From Bacteroidota bacterium (GTDB taxonomy: Bacteria > Bacteroidota > Bacteroidia > Sphingobacteriales > Sphingobacteriaceae): a stretch of DNA of 64,000 nucleotides. Positions 20,801 to 28,659 of this stretch are shown in pieces. Location of the stretch: contig JAMFRP010000026.1 of NCBI GenBank assembly GCA_026224775.1, positions 124,001 to 188,000 on the forward strand, in the 5' to 3' direction. The translations under genes and the position numbers were made by a program. The number at the start of each line of letters is the position of its first letter. The stretch's first letter is position 1. The notes under the pieces are model-generated. The model did no database searches and was not told the DNA's origin. It worked only from the letters and a program-made list of their open reading frames with translations.

Positions 20801-20956
20801 TATGTAAGTGGTGATAATTTATTTACCATTACAAAATATACTGGTTTTGATCCTGAAGTATATGGTGGTAACAATAATACTTCTGAGACTGGTGTAGATC
20901 AAGGTGTTTATCCTACCGCCCGTACTTTTAGGGTAGGTGTAAATGTTACATTGTAA
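17825..20956 (+). CDS. SusC-like TonB-dependent receptor of the beta-glucan locus
   Basis: A 1043-residue outer-membrane importer. The signal peptide ends at VALAQ (about residue 22). A carboxypeptidase-regulatory-like domain follows (VKGTVVDKTGAALPGVTV, about 25-105). The plug has EVVVIGYGTQKKATVTGAIS, LEGHAAGV, IYIRGSGS, PLFVVDGQ and GSRASNGVILITTKKG. The barrel ends with GDNLFTITKYTGFDPE and YPTARTFRVGVNVTL. It should bring beta-glucan oligosaccharides into the periplasm with its SusD partner, which starts 24 bp downstream. The substrate is inferred from the GH16, GH30, GH3 and GH5 genes that follow. Confidence 0.95.
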   Translation: MRKTITILFIFLLSGISVALAQNITVKGTVVDKTGAALPGVTVTLKATTIGTQTDANGHFSINAPVNGILRFTFVGYNAKEIAVNNQMIINTTLDENSTNLNEVVVIGYGTQKKATVTGAISGVSAADLKDQPNIRLDDALEGHAAGVAVTQSSGAPGSTPNIYIRGSGSFSNSSPLFVVDGQIWDNGGYDAINPNDIESMQVLKDASAAIYGSRASNGVILITTKKGANGAPKVTYDSYYGTQSVTKKVGLANAQQYAQLSNEAAANDGTAQPFTNPAQYGTGTNWQNQIFGNAPIMQQNLAVSGGTDKSSYFTSVSYLNQNGIVTPKYSDYKKATFRINTNSKPKKWFSYGENFNYTYIQSTTNFNTNNVFGGPLADALNLDPITPVVVTNVAAQPNASVYTNPNYAPYIFRNSSGQPYGISNYVANEIVNPIAAQQLQNGNYNWSHNIFGDAFAQIIPIEGLNIKTDIAAKQAFFGSNSFTPLYYLNANSYNLGTNNQNAQFNRSLEWNWDNTATYTRQIGKHNFSILIGQSSEEESGSLVEDTNYGEPITSYNQASFNFTLPQLDRFGYATENQTITHASLFSRITYNYDEKYLLDATIRRDGSSRFGTNNIYGTFPGISAGWVVTKEDWFPKNSFVDNLKVRASYGILGNEQALTAFQYSAIVAPLGSYVFGNGSSQVLNQGYGATSIPNANLQWEKDKQTDIGFDLIFFHDFNATIDLYDKKENNLLLNVPPPSYTGVSTAWQNAGAITNKGIEVQLGYNKQLGKVKLNLSGNIAYNNNKVTSLSTLPYIAEGAWQGATYSQIQRIAVGQPFDEFYGYKVLGIFQSQAQVNAYKDKSGNLYQPNAKPGDYIYQSVTGSGPINANDRQYLGNSVPPWNYGFNFGVAYKNWDIAIFGQGVWGNKLLQEYRRLDLSAANYETSALNAWTPTNTNTNTPRLTNNDPNGNYHIINSGLLQSGAYFRLKSIQLGYTLPKDLMSKLDMSRVHVYVSGDNLFTITKYTGFDPEVYGGNNNTSETGVDQGVYPTARTFRVGVNVTL

Positions 20957-20980
20957 TTATTAATTATTAAAAAATTTATT

Positions 20981-22516
20981 ATGAAAAGAAGATATATAAC
21001 GTACACCTCGGTATTACTGATGGGATTAGGTGTGTTCGCATCTTGTAAAAAATCATTTCTTGAAACTAACCCAAAGGGGGAGTTTTTAGAGACCACATAC
21101 TATTCAACCCCAGATCAAGCCTTTTCAGCCTTAGTATCGGCTTATGATCCATTGGTAACAGAAACCGGCGGTATAGATGGAACTTATATCGATTCACGTG
21201 GCCCGCTTAATGCTGCATCTGATGATTGCTATGCAGGTGGTGGTAGCTCTGGTGATACACCGGATTGGCAATTATGGAATGATTATCAACTATCATCAGG
21301 TGCTGGCCCGCAAAATGGTTATTGGCCAACTTGTTACGCAGGTGTAACGCGTTGTAACATAATTTTATCTAAAATTACCGGCGTACCGGGCTTAACCACT
21401 GCTTTAGCTTCGAGATATACTGCTGAGGCGGAGTTTTTACGTGCTCACTACTATTTTGACCTGGAAAGATTATTTAAAAACATTCCTTTAATACTAACTC
21501 CGCTTACCCAGGCTCAAATTTATGATCAGCCACAAGCTAAACCGGCTGATGTATATGCTCAAATAGAGAAAGACCTTACAACGGCAATTCCAAACCTGCC
21601 TCAAACTGTAGTTACTGCAGAAGATGGCCGTGTTACACAAGGTGCTGCAATTGCATTGTTGGGTAAAGTTTATTTGTACGAGCAAAAATATACACAAGCA
21701 GCTACAGAATTTGCTATAATTAATGGAACCCCGGGTGGCACAACCCCAGGCTACGGATACCATTTACAAGCAAGTTTCCCGGCAATATTTGACCCGAACA
21801 ATAAATTCAATAGTGAATCAATTTTCGAGCTTAACTTTACCGGTGGCCAGGCTTATACATGGAATAACTGGAATGCGTTTAAAGGAAGCGTTTATTCTGA
21901 GCAGGTTGGTCCAAGGAACTTTGCTGATGCTATCTATGCAGGTGGCTGGGGTCAAAACCCGGTTACTCAACAGTTACACGATGCTTATGTAACTCCTTAC
22001 GATGGCAGTGGCGTAAAAGATCCAAGATATGGTTACACGATATTGAATATGGATAGCCTAGCTGCTCTTGAAAAAACCACTTATCAGGCAAGTTACCAAA
22101 ATACAGGTTTCTTCGCATTAAAATATATGGGATTAACCAAATTCTTATCAGCTCAAGGTACTAACATCTTGAATTTCCCTAACGATTACATTGAAATTCG
22201 TTTAGCTGATACTTACCTGATGGAAGCTGAAGCCTTAATTCAAGGTGGTGGTGATGCATCACGTGCGGCAGCCTTGATTAATGCAGTACGTGCAAGGGTT
22301 GGTTTGGCACCGGTTGCCGCAACATTGGTAAACATTAAAGCCGAACGCCGTTTGGAACTTGCTACCGAAGGACATCGTTGGTATGATTTGGTTAGATGGG
22401 GTGATGCTCCTACTGTTCTTGCATTTAAAGGCTTTAAACAAAATAAAAATGAAATATTGCCTATCCCACTTCAGGATCTTTCTGCAACTAAACTGGTACA
22501 AAATCCAGGTTATTAA
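20981..22516 (+). CDS. SusD-like glycan-binding lipoprotein of the beta-glucan locus
   Basis: A 511-residue lipoprotein with lipobox VFASC (Cys22). RagB/SusD features include FLETNPKGEFLETTYYSTPDQ near the N-terminus and AEFLRAHYYFDLERLFKNIPL. Further on come GAAIALLGKVYLYEQKYTQAA, the C-terminal YIEIRLADTYLMEAEALIQGG, ERRLELATEGHRWYDLVRWG, and ILPIPLQDLSATKLVQNPGY. It caps and feeds the adjacent SusC. A strong hairpin follows its stop codon and separates it from the enzyme genes. Confidence 0.95.
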   Translation: MKRRYITYTSVLLMGLGVFASCKKSFLETNPKGEFLETTYYSTPDQAFSALVSAYDPLVTETGGIDGTYIDSRGPLNAASDDCYAGGGSSGDTPDWQLWNDYQLSSGAGPQNGYWPTCYAGVTRCNIILSKITGVPGLTTALASRYTAEAEFLRAHYYFDLERLFKNIPLILTPLTQAQIYDQPQAKPADVYAQIEKDLTTAIPNLPQTVVTAEDGRVTQGAAIALLGKVYLYEQKYTQAATEFAIINGTPGGTTPGYGYHLQASFPAIFDPNNKFNSESIFELNFTGGQAYTWNNWNAFKGSVYSEQVGPRNFADAIYAGGWGQNPVTQQLHDAYVTPYDGSGVKDPRYGYTILNMDSLAALEKTTYQASYQNTGFFALKYMGLTKFLSAQGTNILNFPNDYIEIRLADTYLMEAEALIQGGGDASRAAALINAVRARVGLAPVAATLVNIKAERRLELATEGHRWYDLVRWGDAPTVLAFKGFKQNKNEILPIPLQDLSATKLVQNPGY

Positions 22517-22538
22517 TAATAATTAACAATTTGATTGT

Positions 22539-22573
22539 AAAACTGCCGGATAATACCGGCAGTTTTATTTTAG
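22539..22573 (+). terminator. Hairpin after SusD, terminator or attenuator
   Basis: A perfect 11-bp stem AAAACTGCCGG (22539-22549) / CCGGCAGTTTT (22556-22566) with a 6-nt loop is followed by ATTTTAG. The GH16 gene starts 20 bp after the stem. The tail is the same as after the SusE hairpin at 13119-13150, so partial read-through is likely. Confidence 0.78.
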
Positions 22574-22585
22574 CAAAAGCAATAT

Positions 22586-23452
22586 ATGTTAAGATTTAAA
22601 ATAAAATCGTTACTAGCAGTAATATTGCTGAGTATTAGCATAATATCATGCTCAAAAACCAGTCAAAATAATAGTAAACCGTATGTTTATACACCTCCTC
22701 CTGCTCCTATAGATAGCAACTGGAGTTTTGAAACAACACCGGTATGGGCAGATGAATTTACGAATACCGGAACACCTGATACAACCAAATGGAAGTACGA
22801 TTTAGGCGGAGGTGGATGGGGGAATGCCGAATCTGAATTTTATACAGATTCATTAGGCAATGTAAGCGTAGCCAATGATGTACTAACAATAACAGCAAAA
22901 AAACAAAGTGTAGCAGGCGAAGCTTTTACTTCGTCAAGAATGGTTTCTAAATTTTCAATGATCTACGGTCGTATTGAAATAAAGGCGATGTTACCTTCGG
23001 GCAGGGGTACATGGCCTGCAATATGGATGCTGCCCGATACCTATGCCTATGGCCCATGGCCGGCATCAGGAGAAGTTGACATTATGGAAATGGTTGGGTA
23101 TGATCCTAATAACGTACATTTTAGCGCACATAATTCAACATATTTTGCAGGTAATGCAAAAACAAGTACAATGAATATTCCCACAGCTTCAACCGCATAC
23201 CATTTGTATCGTGAAGACTGGACGCCATATGCCATCAGAGGATATTATGATAATAACCTTGTATTTACCTACGTAAATGTTGGACAAGGATCGGCTACAT
23301 GGCCTTATGATCAAAAATTTCACCTATTAATGAACATCGCTGTTGGCGGAAGTTGGGGAGGGATAGATGGAATTGACACCGCAGCCTTTCCAACATCAAT
23401 GAAGGTTGAGTACGTTCATTTCTTTAACATAATTCATAAAACACAATCATAG
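22586..23452 (+). CDS. GH16 beta-glucanase lipoprotein (laminarinase-like)
   Basis: A 288-residue lipoprotein with lipobox SIISC (Cys22) and a short Pro-rich linker, then a single GH16 domain (about 45-285). The catalytic motif EVDIME gives nucleophile E163, D165 and acid/base E168. Supporting motifs are WADEFTNTGTPDTTKW, GWGNAESEFYT, YGRIEIKAMLPSGRGTWPAIWMLP and FHLLMNIAVGG. Such enzymes cut beta-1,3 or mixed beta-1,3/1,4 glucans. The extra residue in the motif (EVDIMEMVG) is typical of laminarinase-type members. The lipid anchor suggests it works at the outer membrane, making oligomers for the SusCD pair. Confidence 0.92.
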   Translation: MLRFKIKSLLAVILLSISIISCSKTSQNNSKPYVYTPPPAPIDSNWSFETTPVWADEFTNTGTPDTTKWKYDLGGGGWGNAESEFYTDSLGNVSVANDVLTITAKKQSVAGEAFTSSRMVSKFSMIYGRIEIKAMLPSGRGTWPAIWMLPDTYAYGPWPASGEVDIMEMVGYDPNNVHFSAHNSTYFAGNAKTSTMNIPTASTAYHLYREDWTPYAIRGYYDNNLVFTYVNVGQGSATWPYDQKFHLLMNIAVGGSWGGIDGIDTAAFPTSMKVEYVHFFNIIHKTQS

Positions 23453-23486
23453 CTAAAGTAAGGATATAGTGTACTGGAGAAAACTT

Positions 23487-24947
23487 ATGAAACCGATACA
23501 AAAAACAGCACTTACGATATTATTTACCGGATTAACTGCTTTTACTCTTATGGGTTGCAGTAAAAAAGTGACAAGCACGGGCGGCGGCGGTGGTGGTGGC
23601 ACGGTTAGTCCCCCAATAACTGTAAAAACAGATGTTAATATGTGGCTAACCACGCCTGATCAATCACAATTATTGGCTAAGCAAAATGTTAGTTTGTTGT
23701 TTAATACAAGCACCAATTCAAACACAACAATTAATGTTGATTCTACCACCACCTACCAAAGTATTGATGGTTTTGGGTTTGCGCTTACAGGTGGCAGTGC
23801 CCAGGTAATAAACGCTATGCCCGCTGTACAAAGCAACGCACTTATAAAAGAACTTTTTGCAACAGATAGCACAGGTATCAATATTAGCTATGTAAGAGTT
23901 ACGCTGGGTGCTTCAGATATGAGCGCGACACCATTTACCTATGATGATTCGAGCACTCCCGATGTTAACCTACAGAACTTCAGTATTGCAATGGAAACTG
24001 ATTTGATCCCTGTATTAAAAAAGATAATCGCTTTAAATCCAAATATAAAAATACTGGCCTGCCCATGGAGCGCACCTGCATGGATGAAAAGTAACAACAA
24101 CCTTTCAGGTGGTAGTTTATTGCCTCAATATTACAATGTATATGCAAATTACTTTGTAAAATATGTACAGGCAATGCAAGCACAAGGTATAAATATTGAT
24201 GCTGTTACTCCTCAAAACGAACCTTTGAATCCAAGTAATAACCCTGCAATGGTTATGCAAGATACTGCTGAGGCTAAGTTTATAGGTAGTTATTTAGGCC
24301 CTGCTTTTCAAAACGCAGGTATAAAAACTAAAATTATTTGTTATGATCATAATTGCGACCGCCCGGATTATCCTGTTTATGTACTAAATGATCAAACCGC
24401 AAATCAATATGTTGATGGATCGGCATTTCACTTATATGCAGGCAATATATCAGCACTTACTCCTGTACATGCTGCATTCCCTAATAAGAACATCTATTTT
24501 ACAGAGCAAGCTACATTTTCAACAGGAACATTTAGTGGCGACTTAAACTGGCACGTAACCAACTTAATTGTTGGTGCAACGCGTAATTGGAGCAGGAATG
24601 TTATAGAGTGGAATTTAGCAACCGATCCAAATTATGGTCCACACACCAATGGCGGCTGCAGTACATGCCAGGGCGCGGTAACTGTGAGCGGGTCAGCATT
24701 TACACGTAATGTTTCTTACTATATTGTAGCTCATGCTTCCAAATTTGTAAAAGCTGGCGCGGTAAGAATCGCATCTGATGCCTCAACAGTATTTCCGAAT
24801 GTCGCCTTTAAAAACCCTGACGGTTCTAAGGTGCTTATTGTATTAAACAGCAGTAGTAATGTCGCAAGTTTCAATATACAATACAACTCAAAAATAGTAA
24901 CAACAACACTTAACGGTGGTGCCGTGGCAACTTATACCTGGAAATAA
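23487..24947 (+). CDS. GH30 glycosidase lipoprotein
   Basis: A 486-residue enzyme. The ATG at 23487 is chosen over an in-frame GTG at 23469 because it opens a clean signal with lipobox LMGC (Cys24). The cysteine is followed a few residues later by a run of seven glycines, a likely flexible surface tether. The GH30 barrel shows the acid/base E245 in TPQNEP and nucleophile E340 in IYFTEQ, plus WSAPAWMK (194-201) and FHLYAG. The C-terminal beta-sandwich ends with VLIVLNSSSNVASFNI. Family members include beta-1,6-glucanases and beta-glucosidases. With GH16 and GH3 neighbours, a beta-1,6-glucanase role is the best guess. It differs clearly from the second GH30 in this locus. Confidence 0.9.
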   Translation: MKPIQKTALTILFTGLTAFTLMGCSKKVTSTGGGGGGGTVSPPITVKTDVNMWLTTPDQSQLLAKQNVSLLFNTSTNSNTTINVDSTTTYQSIDGFGFALTGGSAQVINAMPAVQSNALIKELFATDSTGINISYVRVTLGASDMSATPFTYDDSSTPDVNLQNFSIAMETDLIPVLKKIIALNPNIKILACPWSAPAWMKSNNNLSGGSLLPQYYNVYANYFVKYVQAMQAQGINIDAVTPQNEPLNPSNNPAMVMQDTAEAKFIGSYLGPAFQNAGIKTKIICYDHNCDRPDYPVYVLNDQTANQYVDGSAFHLYAGNISALTPVHAAFPNKNIYFTEQATFSTGTFSGDLNWHVTNLIVGATRNWSRNVIEWNLATDPNYGPHTNGGCSTCQGAVTVSGSAFTRNVSYYIVAHASKFVKAGAVRIASDASTVFPNVAFKNPDGSKVLIVLNSSSNVASFNIQYNSKIVTTTLNGGAVATYTWK

Positions 24948-24965
24948 TATACATCCTAATAAATA

Positions 24966-27116
24966 ATGAATTCAAAACTCAAACTTCTTTTTCTCTTTTG
25001 CATAATAGCCCCTTTTTCTGTAAAAGCACAATCCCGGTATACCGATGCTGAGATTGCCTTTAAATCCGATAGCCTTATAAAACTCATGACTTTACAGGAA
25101 AAGGTTAACATGATACACGCCAGTTCTTCCTTTACTTCGGGTGGTGTGCCTCGTTTAGGTATACCTGAGATGGTTACATCTGATGGGCCGCATGGTGTTC
25201 GTGTGGAGCATGGCAGAGGTTGGAGTGTTTTGCAAAATGTACTCGATTCCGGAACATATTTGCCAACAGGAGTTTGCCTTGCATCAACATGGAATCCAAA
25301 ACTAGGTTATGCATTTGGTTCAGTATTAGGTAGCGAAGCAAATTTCAGAGGTAAGGATGTGATATTAGGCCCAGGCATTAATATAATGCGCTCTCCATTA
25401 AATGGCCGCAACTTTGAGTACCAGAGCGAAGACCCGTTTTTAGTTTCAAAAATGGTAGTAGGCTATATTAAAGGCGTACAAGACCAGGGAATATCAGCCT
25501 GCGTAAAACATTTTGCTGCTAATAACCAGGAAACTTTGCGTGGTAGCATAGATGTGCAGATGAGCGAGCGTGCACTGCGCGAAATATATCTGCCTGGCTT
25601 TAAAGCAGCTGTTCAGGAAGGCGGTGTAAATACTTTAATGGGTTCATACAATAAATTCAGAGGGCAATGGGCCACTGAAAATAACTACCTTATTAATCAG
25701 ATCCTGAAAAAGGAATGGGGCTTTAAAGGTTTGGTAATGAGTGATTGGGGCGCTGTTCATAGCACCGCTCAAGCATTATGGAACGGCACTGATCTTGAAA
25801 TGGGTACCGACCTTAGTTTAGGCGCTCATCCTAATTATGGTAAATTCTTTCTGGGCGATACTGTTGTTACTTTAGTTAAAGAAGGTAAAATACCTGAATA
25901 CATTATCAATGAAAAAGTAAGGCGCATATTGTATGTTATGTACAAAACCGACATGCTTGGCGGCCAAAAACGCCAGAAAGGTGAATACAATACAAAAGCA
26001 CATCAACTAACAGCAGAAAAGGTTGCTGAGGAAGGTATAGTATTACTTAAAAATCAGGATAATATATTGCCTTTGGCTGCAAATGTAAAATCAATTGCTG
26101 TAATAGGTTATAATGCTGATAGAAAACAAGCTTTTGGTGGTGGTAGCTCACAAATAAAAGCATTTTATGAAGTGACACCCTTACAAGGCTTAAAAAATAT
26201 TGCCGGTAAAAAGGTGAAAGTCACCTATTGCAAAGGCTACAATATTATACGTAATGGCGGTGCGGATCAAACCTTAATTCAACAGGCTGTAGAAGCAGCT
26301 AAAAAAGCCAATATGGTAATAGTTGTTGGCGGCTGGACACATGGTTACGATTATAATGTTTGGGCGGATAATGCTTATGATGCCGAAGGGATAGATAAAC
26401 CAAATATGGACATGCCTTTTGGTCAAAACGAGTTAATTAAGGCTGTAATTGCGGCTAACCCAAAAACAGTAGTGGTATTGATGGGTGGTGGCCCAATGGA
26501 TATAACCCAATGGGTAGGTGATGCTAAAGGCATTATACAAGCATGGTATCCGGGTATGGAAGGTGGTAATGCACTTGCAAAAATCATCTTTGGTCAGGTT
26601 AATCCTTCAGGCAAATTACCGGTAAGCTTCCCTAAGAAATTAGCTGATGCCCCGGCAATCAAACTGGGGCAATATCCGGGCGATTCAACAACCGTAAATT
26701 ATTTCGATGATATATATGTTGGTTATCGGTATTACGATACTTTCAATGTTGAACCGCAGTTTGCTTTCGGTCATGGTTTATCATACACAACCTTTAAATA
26801 TAGCAATCTGCAAGTAAGCGCTGCTAATAAACAAGCTACCGTAACCTTCACTTTAAAAAATACAGGTGCTGTTGATGGTGCCGAAGTAGCTCAGTTATAT
26901 GTGAAACAAGAAAAATTAAACTTGCCCCGCCCTGATAAAGAATTAAAAGGTTTTGAAAAGGTATTTCTAAAAGCAGGCGAAGAGAAAAAGGTAACTATAA
27001 TACTTGATCAGGATGCTTTCAAATACTTTAATGATTCGAAAAACGAATGGGAAATGGATCCCGGAGTTTTTGATTATTGTTGGCAGCTCATCACGCGATA
27101 TCAGGCTAAATGGTAA
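24966..27116 (+). CDS. GH3 beta-glucosidase
   Basis: A 716-residue GH3 enzyme with a signal peptide ending at SVKAQ (about residue 22). The N-terminal barrel contains TSDGPHGVR (71-79), the KHFAANNQE motif (K181, H182) and nucleophile D260 in VMSDWGAVH. The alpha/beta sandwich includes EGIVLLKN and GGGSSQ. The fibronectin-III-like C-terminal domain contains FGHGLSYTTF and ELKGFEKV. It should release glucose from short beta-gluco-oligosaccharides in the periplasm. It starts 18 bp after the GH30 gene and 47 bp before the next GH30, within one operon. Confidence 0.93.
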   Translation: MNSKLKLLFLFCIIAPFSVKAQSRYTDAEIAFKSDSLIKLMTLQEKVNMIHASSSFTSGGVPRLGIPEMVTSDGPHGVRVEHGRGWSVLQNVLDSGTYLPTGVCLASTWNPKLGYAFGSVLGSEANFRGKDVILGPGINIMRSPLNGRNFEYQSEDPFLVSKMVVGYIKGVQDQGISACVKHFAANNQETLRGSIDVQMSERALREIYLPGFKAAVQEGGVNTLMGSYNKFRGQWATENNYLINQILKKEWGFKGLVMSDWGAVHSTAQALWNGTDLEMGTDLSLGAHPNYGKFFLGDTVVTLVKEGKIPEYIINEKVRRILYVMYKTDMLGGQKRQKGEYNTKAHQLTAEKVAEEGIVLLKNQDNILPLAANVKSIAVIGYNADRKQAFGGGSSQIKAFYEVTPLQGLKNIAGKKVKVTYCKGYNIIRNGGADQTLIQQAVEAAKKANMVIVVGGWTHGYDYNVWADNAYDAEGIDKPNMDMPFGQNELIKAVIAANPKTVVVLMGGGPMDITQWVGDAKGIIQAWYPGMEGGNALAKIIFGQVNPSGKLPVSFPKKLADAPAIKLGQYPGDSTTVNYFDDIYVGYRYYDTFNVEPQFAFGHGLSYTTFKYSNLQVSAANKQATVTFTLKNTGAVDGAEVAQLYVKQEKLNLPRPDKELKGFEKVFLKAGEEKKVTIILDQDAFKYFNDSKNEWEMDPGVFDYCWQLITRYQAKW

Positions 27117-27163
27117 AGCTGAATTGTAAATTTTATTGATTTCAACCCCAAATACATATATAA

Positions 27164-28621
27164 ATGAAAAAGTCTTTAATACTAGCCTTAATATGTTCAT
27201 GCACCACGTTAGTAAATGCACAAACCAATAAAGCTAAGGCTCCGCTTCCTTCAAAAGCATATCAAGCGGCTAATAAAACGGTATCAGTTTATACAACTGC
27301 GCAGAATACCGATTACCGCATAACCAAAACTGCTACATTAACATTTAAACAATTTGGCCAACCACTTGAAACAGATGTTTGTATTTTTGTTGATCCCTCA
27401 AAAACGTTTCAATCTGTTTTGGGGATTGGGGGGGCATTAACTGATGCTTCTGCCGAAACATTTTATAAGCTGCCAAAAGCAAAACAGGACGAAATTTTAA
27501 ATGCTTATTACAACAAGAAAACCGGCATTGGCTATACACTGGGTCGTACCAACATTCAAAGCTGTGATTTTTCAAGTGATACTTACAGCTATGTTGCTGA
27601 TGGCGATAAAGCTTTAAAAACATTTAATGTTGATCACGACCGTAAATATCGTATTCCATTCATTAAACAGGTTATTGCCGCAGCAGGCGGTAATTTAACA
27701 TTATTTGCAACACCATGGAGCCCGCCAGCATTCATGAAAACTAACAACGATATGCTACATGGCGGCAAGCTTAAACCGGAGTATGACCAGGCATGGGCTA
27801 ATTTTTATGTTAAGTTTATTAAAGCTTATGAAAAAGAAGGCATTCCAATATGGGGGCTATCAGTTCAAAATGAACCAATGGCTAATCAAAAATGGGAATC
27901 GTGCATTTATACTGCCGAGGATGAGCGCGATTTTGTTAAGAATTATTTAGGCCCAACACTACATAAAAGCGGCTTAGCTGATAAAAAACTAATTATCTGG
28001 GATCATAACAGGGACTTGTTGTATCAACGTGCAAGTACTGTTTTAGAAGATCCTGAAGCTGCAAAATATGTTTGGGGTACAGGATTTCATTGGTATATGC
28101 ATGATGATTTTGAAAATGTGAAACGTGTACACGAAGCTTTCCCTGATAAAAATTTATTATTTACTGAAGGCTGCAGTGATACTTATAACGCAAACAAAAT
28201 CAATGATTGGAAATATGGTGAATTGTACGGAAAATCAATGATTAACGATTTTAATAATGGTGTTGTAGGCTGGACAGACTGGAATGTTTTGTTAGATGAA
28301 AACGGTGGACCTAATCATGTTGGCAACTTCTGCTTTGCGCCAATACACGCAAATGTTAAAACCGGAGAGTTAACCTACATGAACTCTTTCTATTACATTG
28401 GTCATTTTTCAAAATTTGTAAGGCCGGGAGCTAAACGTATAGTCGCATCATCAAACCGCGATGAATTAATGACAACAGCATTTGTAAATAGTGATAACAA
28501 ATTGGTAGTAATTGTGTTAAATTTAACCGACGAAAAAGTGCCATATCACCTTTGGATAAAAGGTATAGCAGCCAATACAACCAGTTTGCCACATTCAATA
28601 ACAACATTAATAGTTCAATAA
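27164..28621 (+). CDS. GH30 glycosidase, second copy
   Basis: A 485-residue GH30 enzyme with a signal peptide ending at LVNAQ (about residue 20). The internal CSC tripeptide does not make a good lipobox, so it is probably periplasmic. Key residues are acid/base E237 in VQNEPM and nucleophile E335 in LLFTEGC. Others are GIGGALTDASAE (87-98), WSPPAFMKTN and TGFHWY. The C-terminal sandwich ends in VVIVLNLTDEKVPY. It differs from the lipoprotein GH30 upstream in the substrate-binding loops, so the two probably handle different linkages or chain lengths. A beta-1,6-glucanase or beta-glucosidase role is likely; the subfamily needs a phylogeny. Confidence 0.91.
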   Translation: MKKSLILALICSCTTLVNAQTNKAKAPLPSKAYQAANKTVSVYTTAQNTDYRITKTATLTFKQFGQPLETDVCIFVDPSKTFQSVLGIGGALTDASAETFYKLPKAKQDEILNAYYNKKTGIGYTLGRTNIQSCDFSSDTYSYVADGDKALKTFNVDHDRKYRIPFIKQVIAAAGGNLTLFATPWSPPAFMKTNNDMLHGGKLKPEYDQAWANFYVKFIKAYEKEGIPIWGLSVQNEPMANQKWESCIYTAEDERDFVKNYLGPTLHKSGLADKKLIIWDHNRDLLYQRASTVLEDPEAAKYVWGTGFHWYMHDDFENVKRVHEAFPDKNLLFTEGCSDTYNANKINDWKYGELYGKSMINDFNNGVVGWTDWNVLLDENGGPNHVGNFCFAPIHANVKTGELTYMNSFYYIGHFSKFVRPGAKRIVASSNRDELMTTAFVNSDNKLVVIVLNLTDEKVPYHLWIKGIAANTTSLPHSITTLIVQ

Positions 28622-28659
28622 GCAGTTTTGCTTAATGATACTCTATTTGTATAACGCTA

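Noticed and set aside
23469..23486. GTG start for the first GH30 gene
   Set aside because: It would place an extra YWRKL stretch before a complete lipoprotein signal; the ATG at 23487 gives a standard signal and lipobox.
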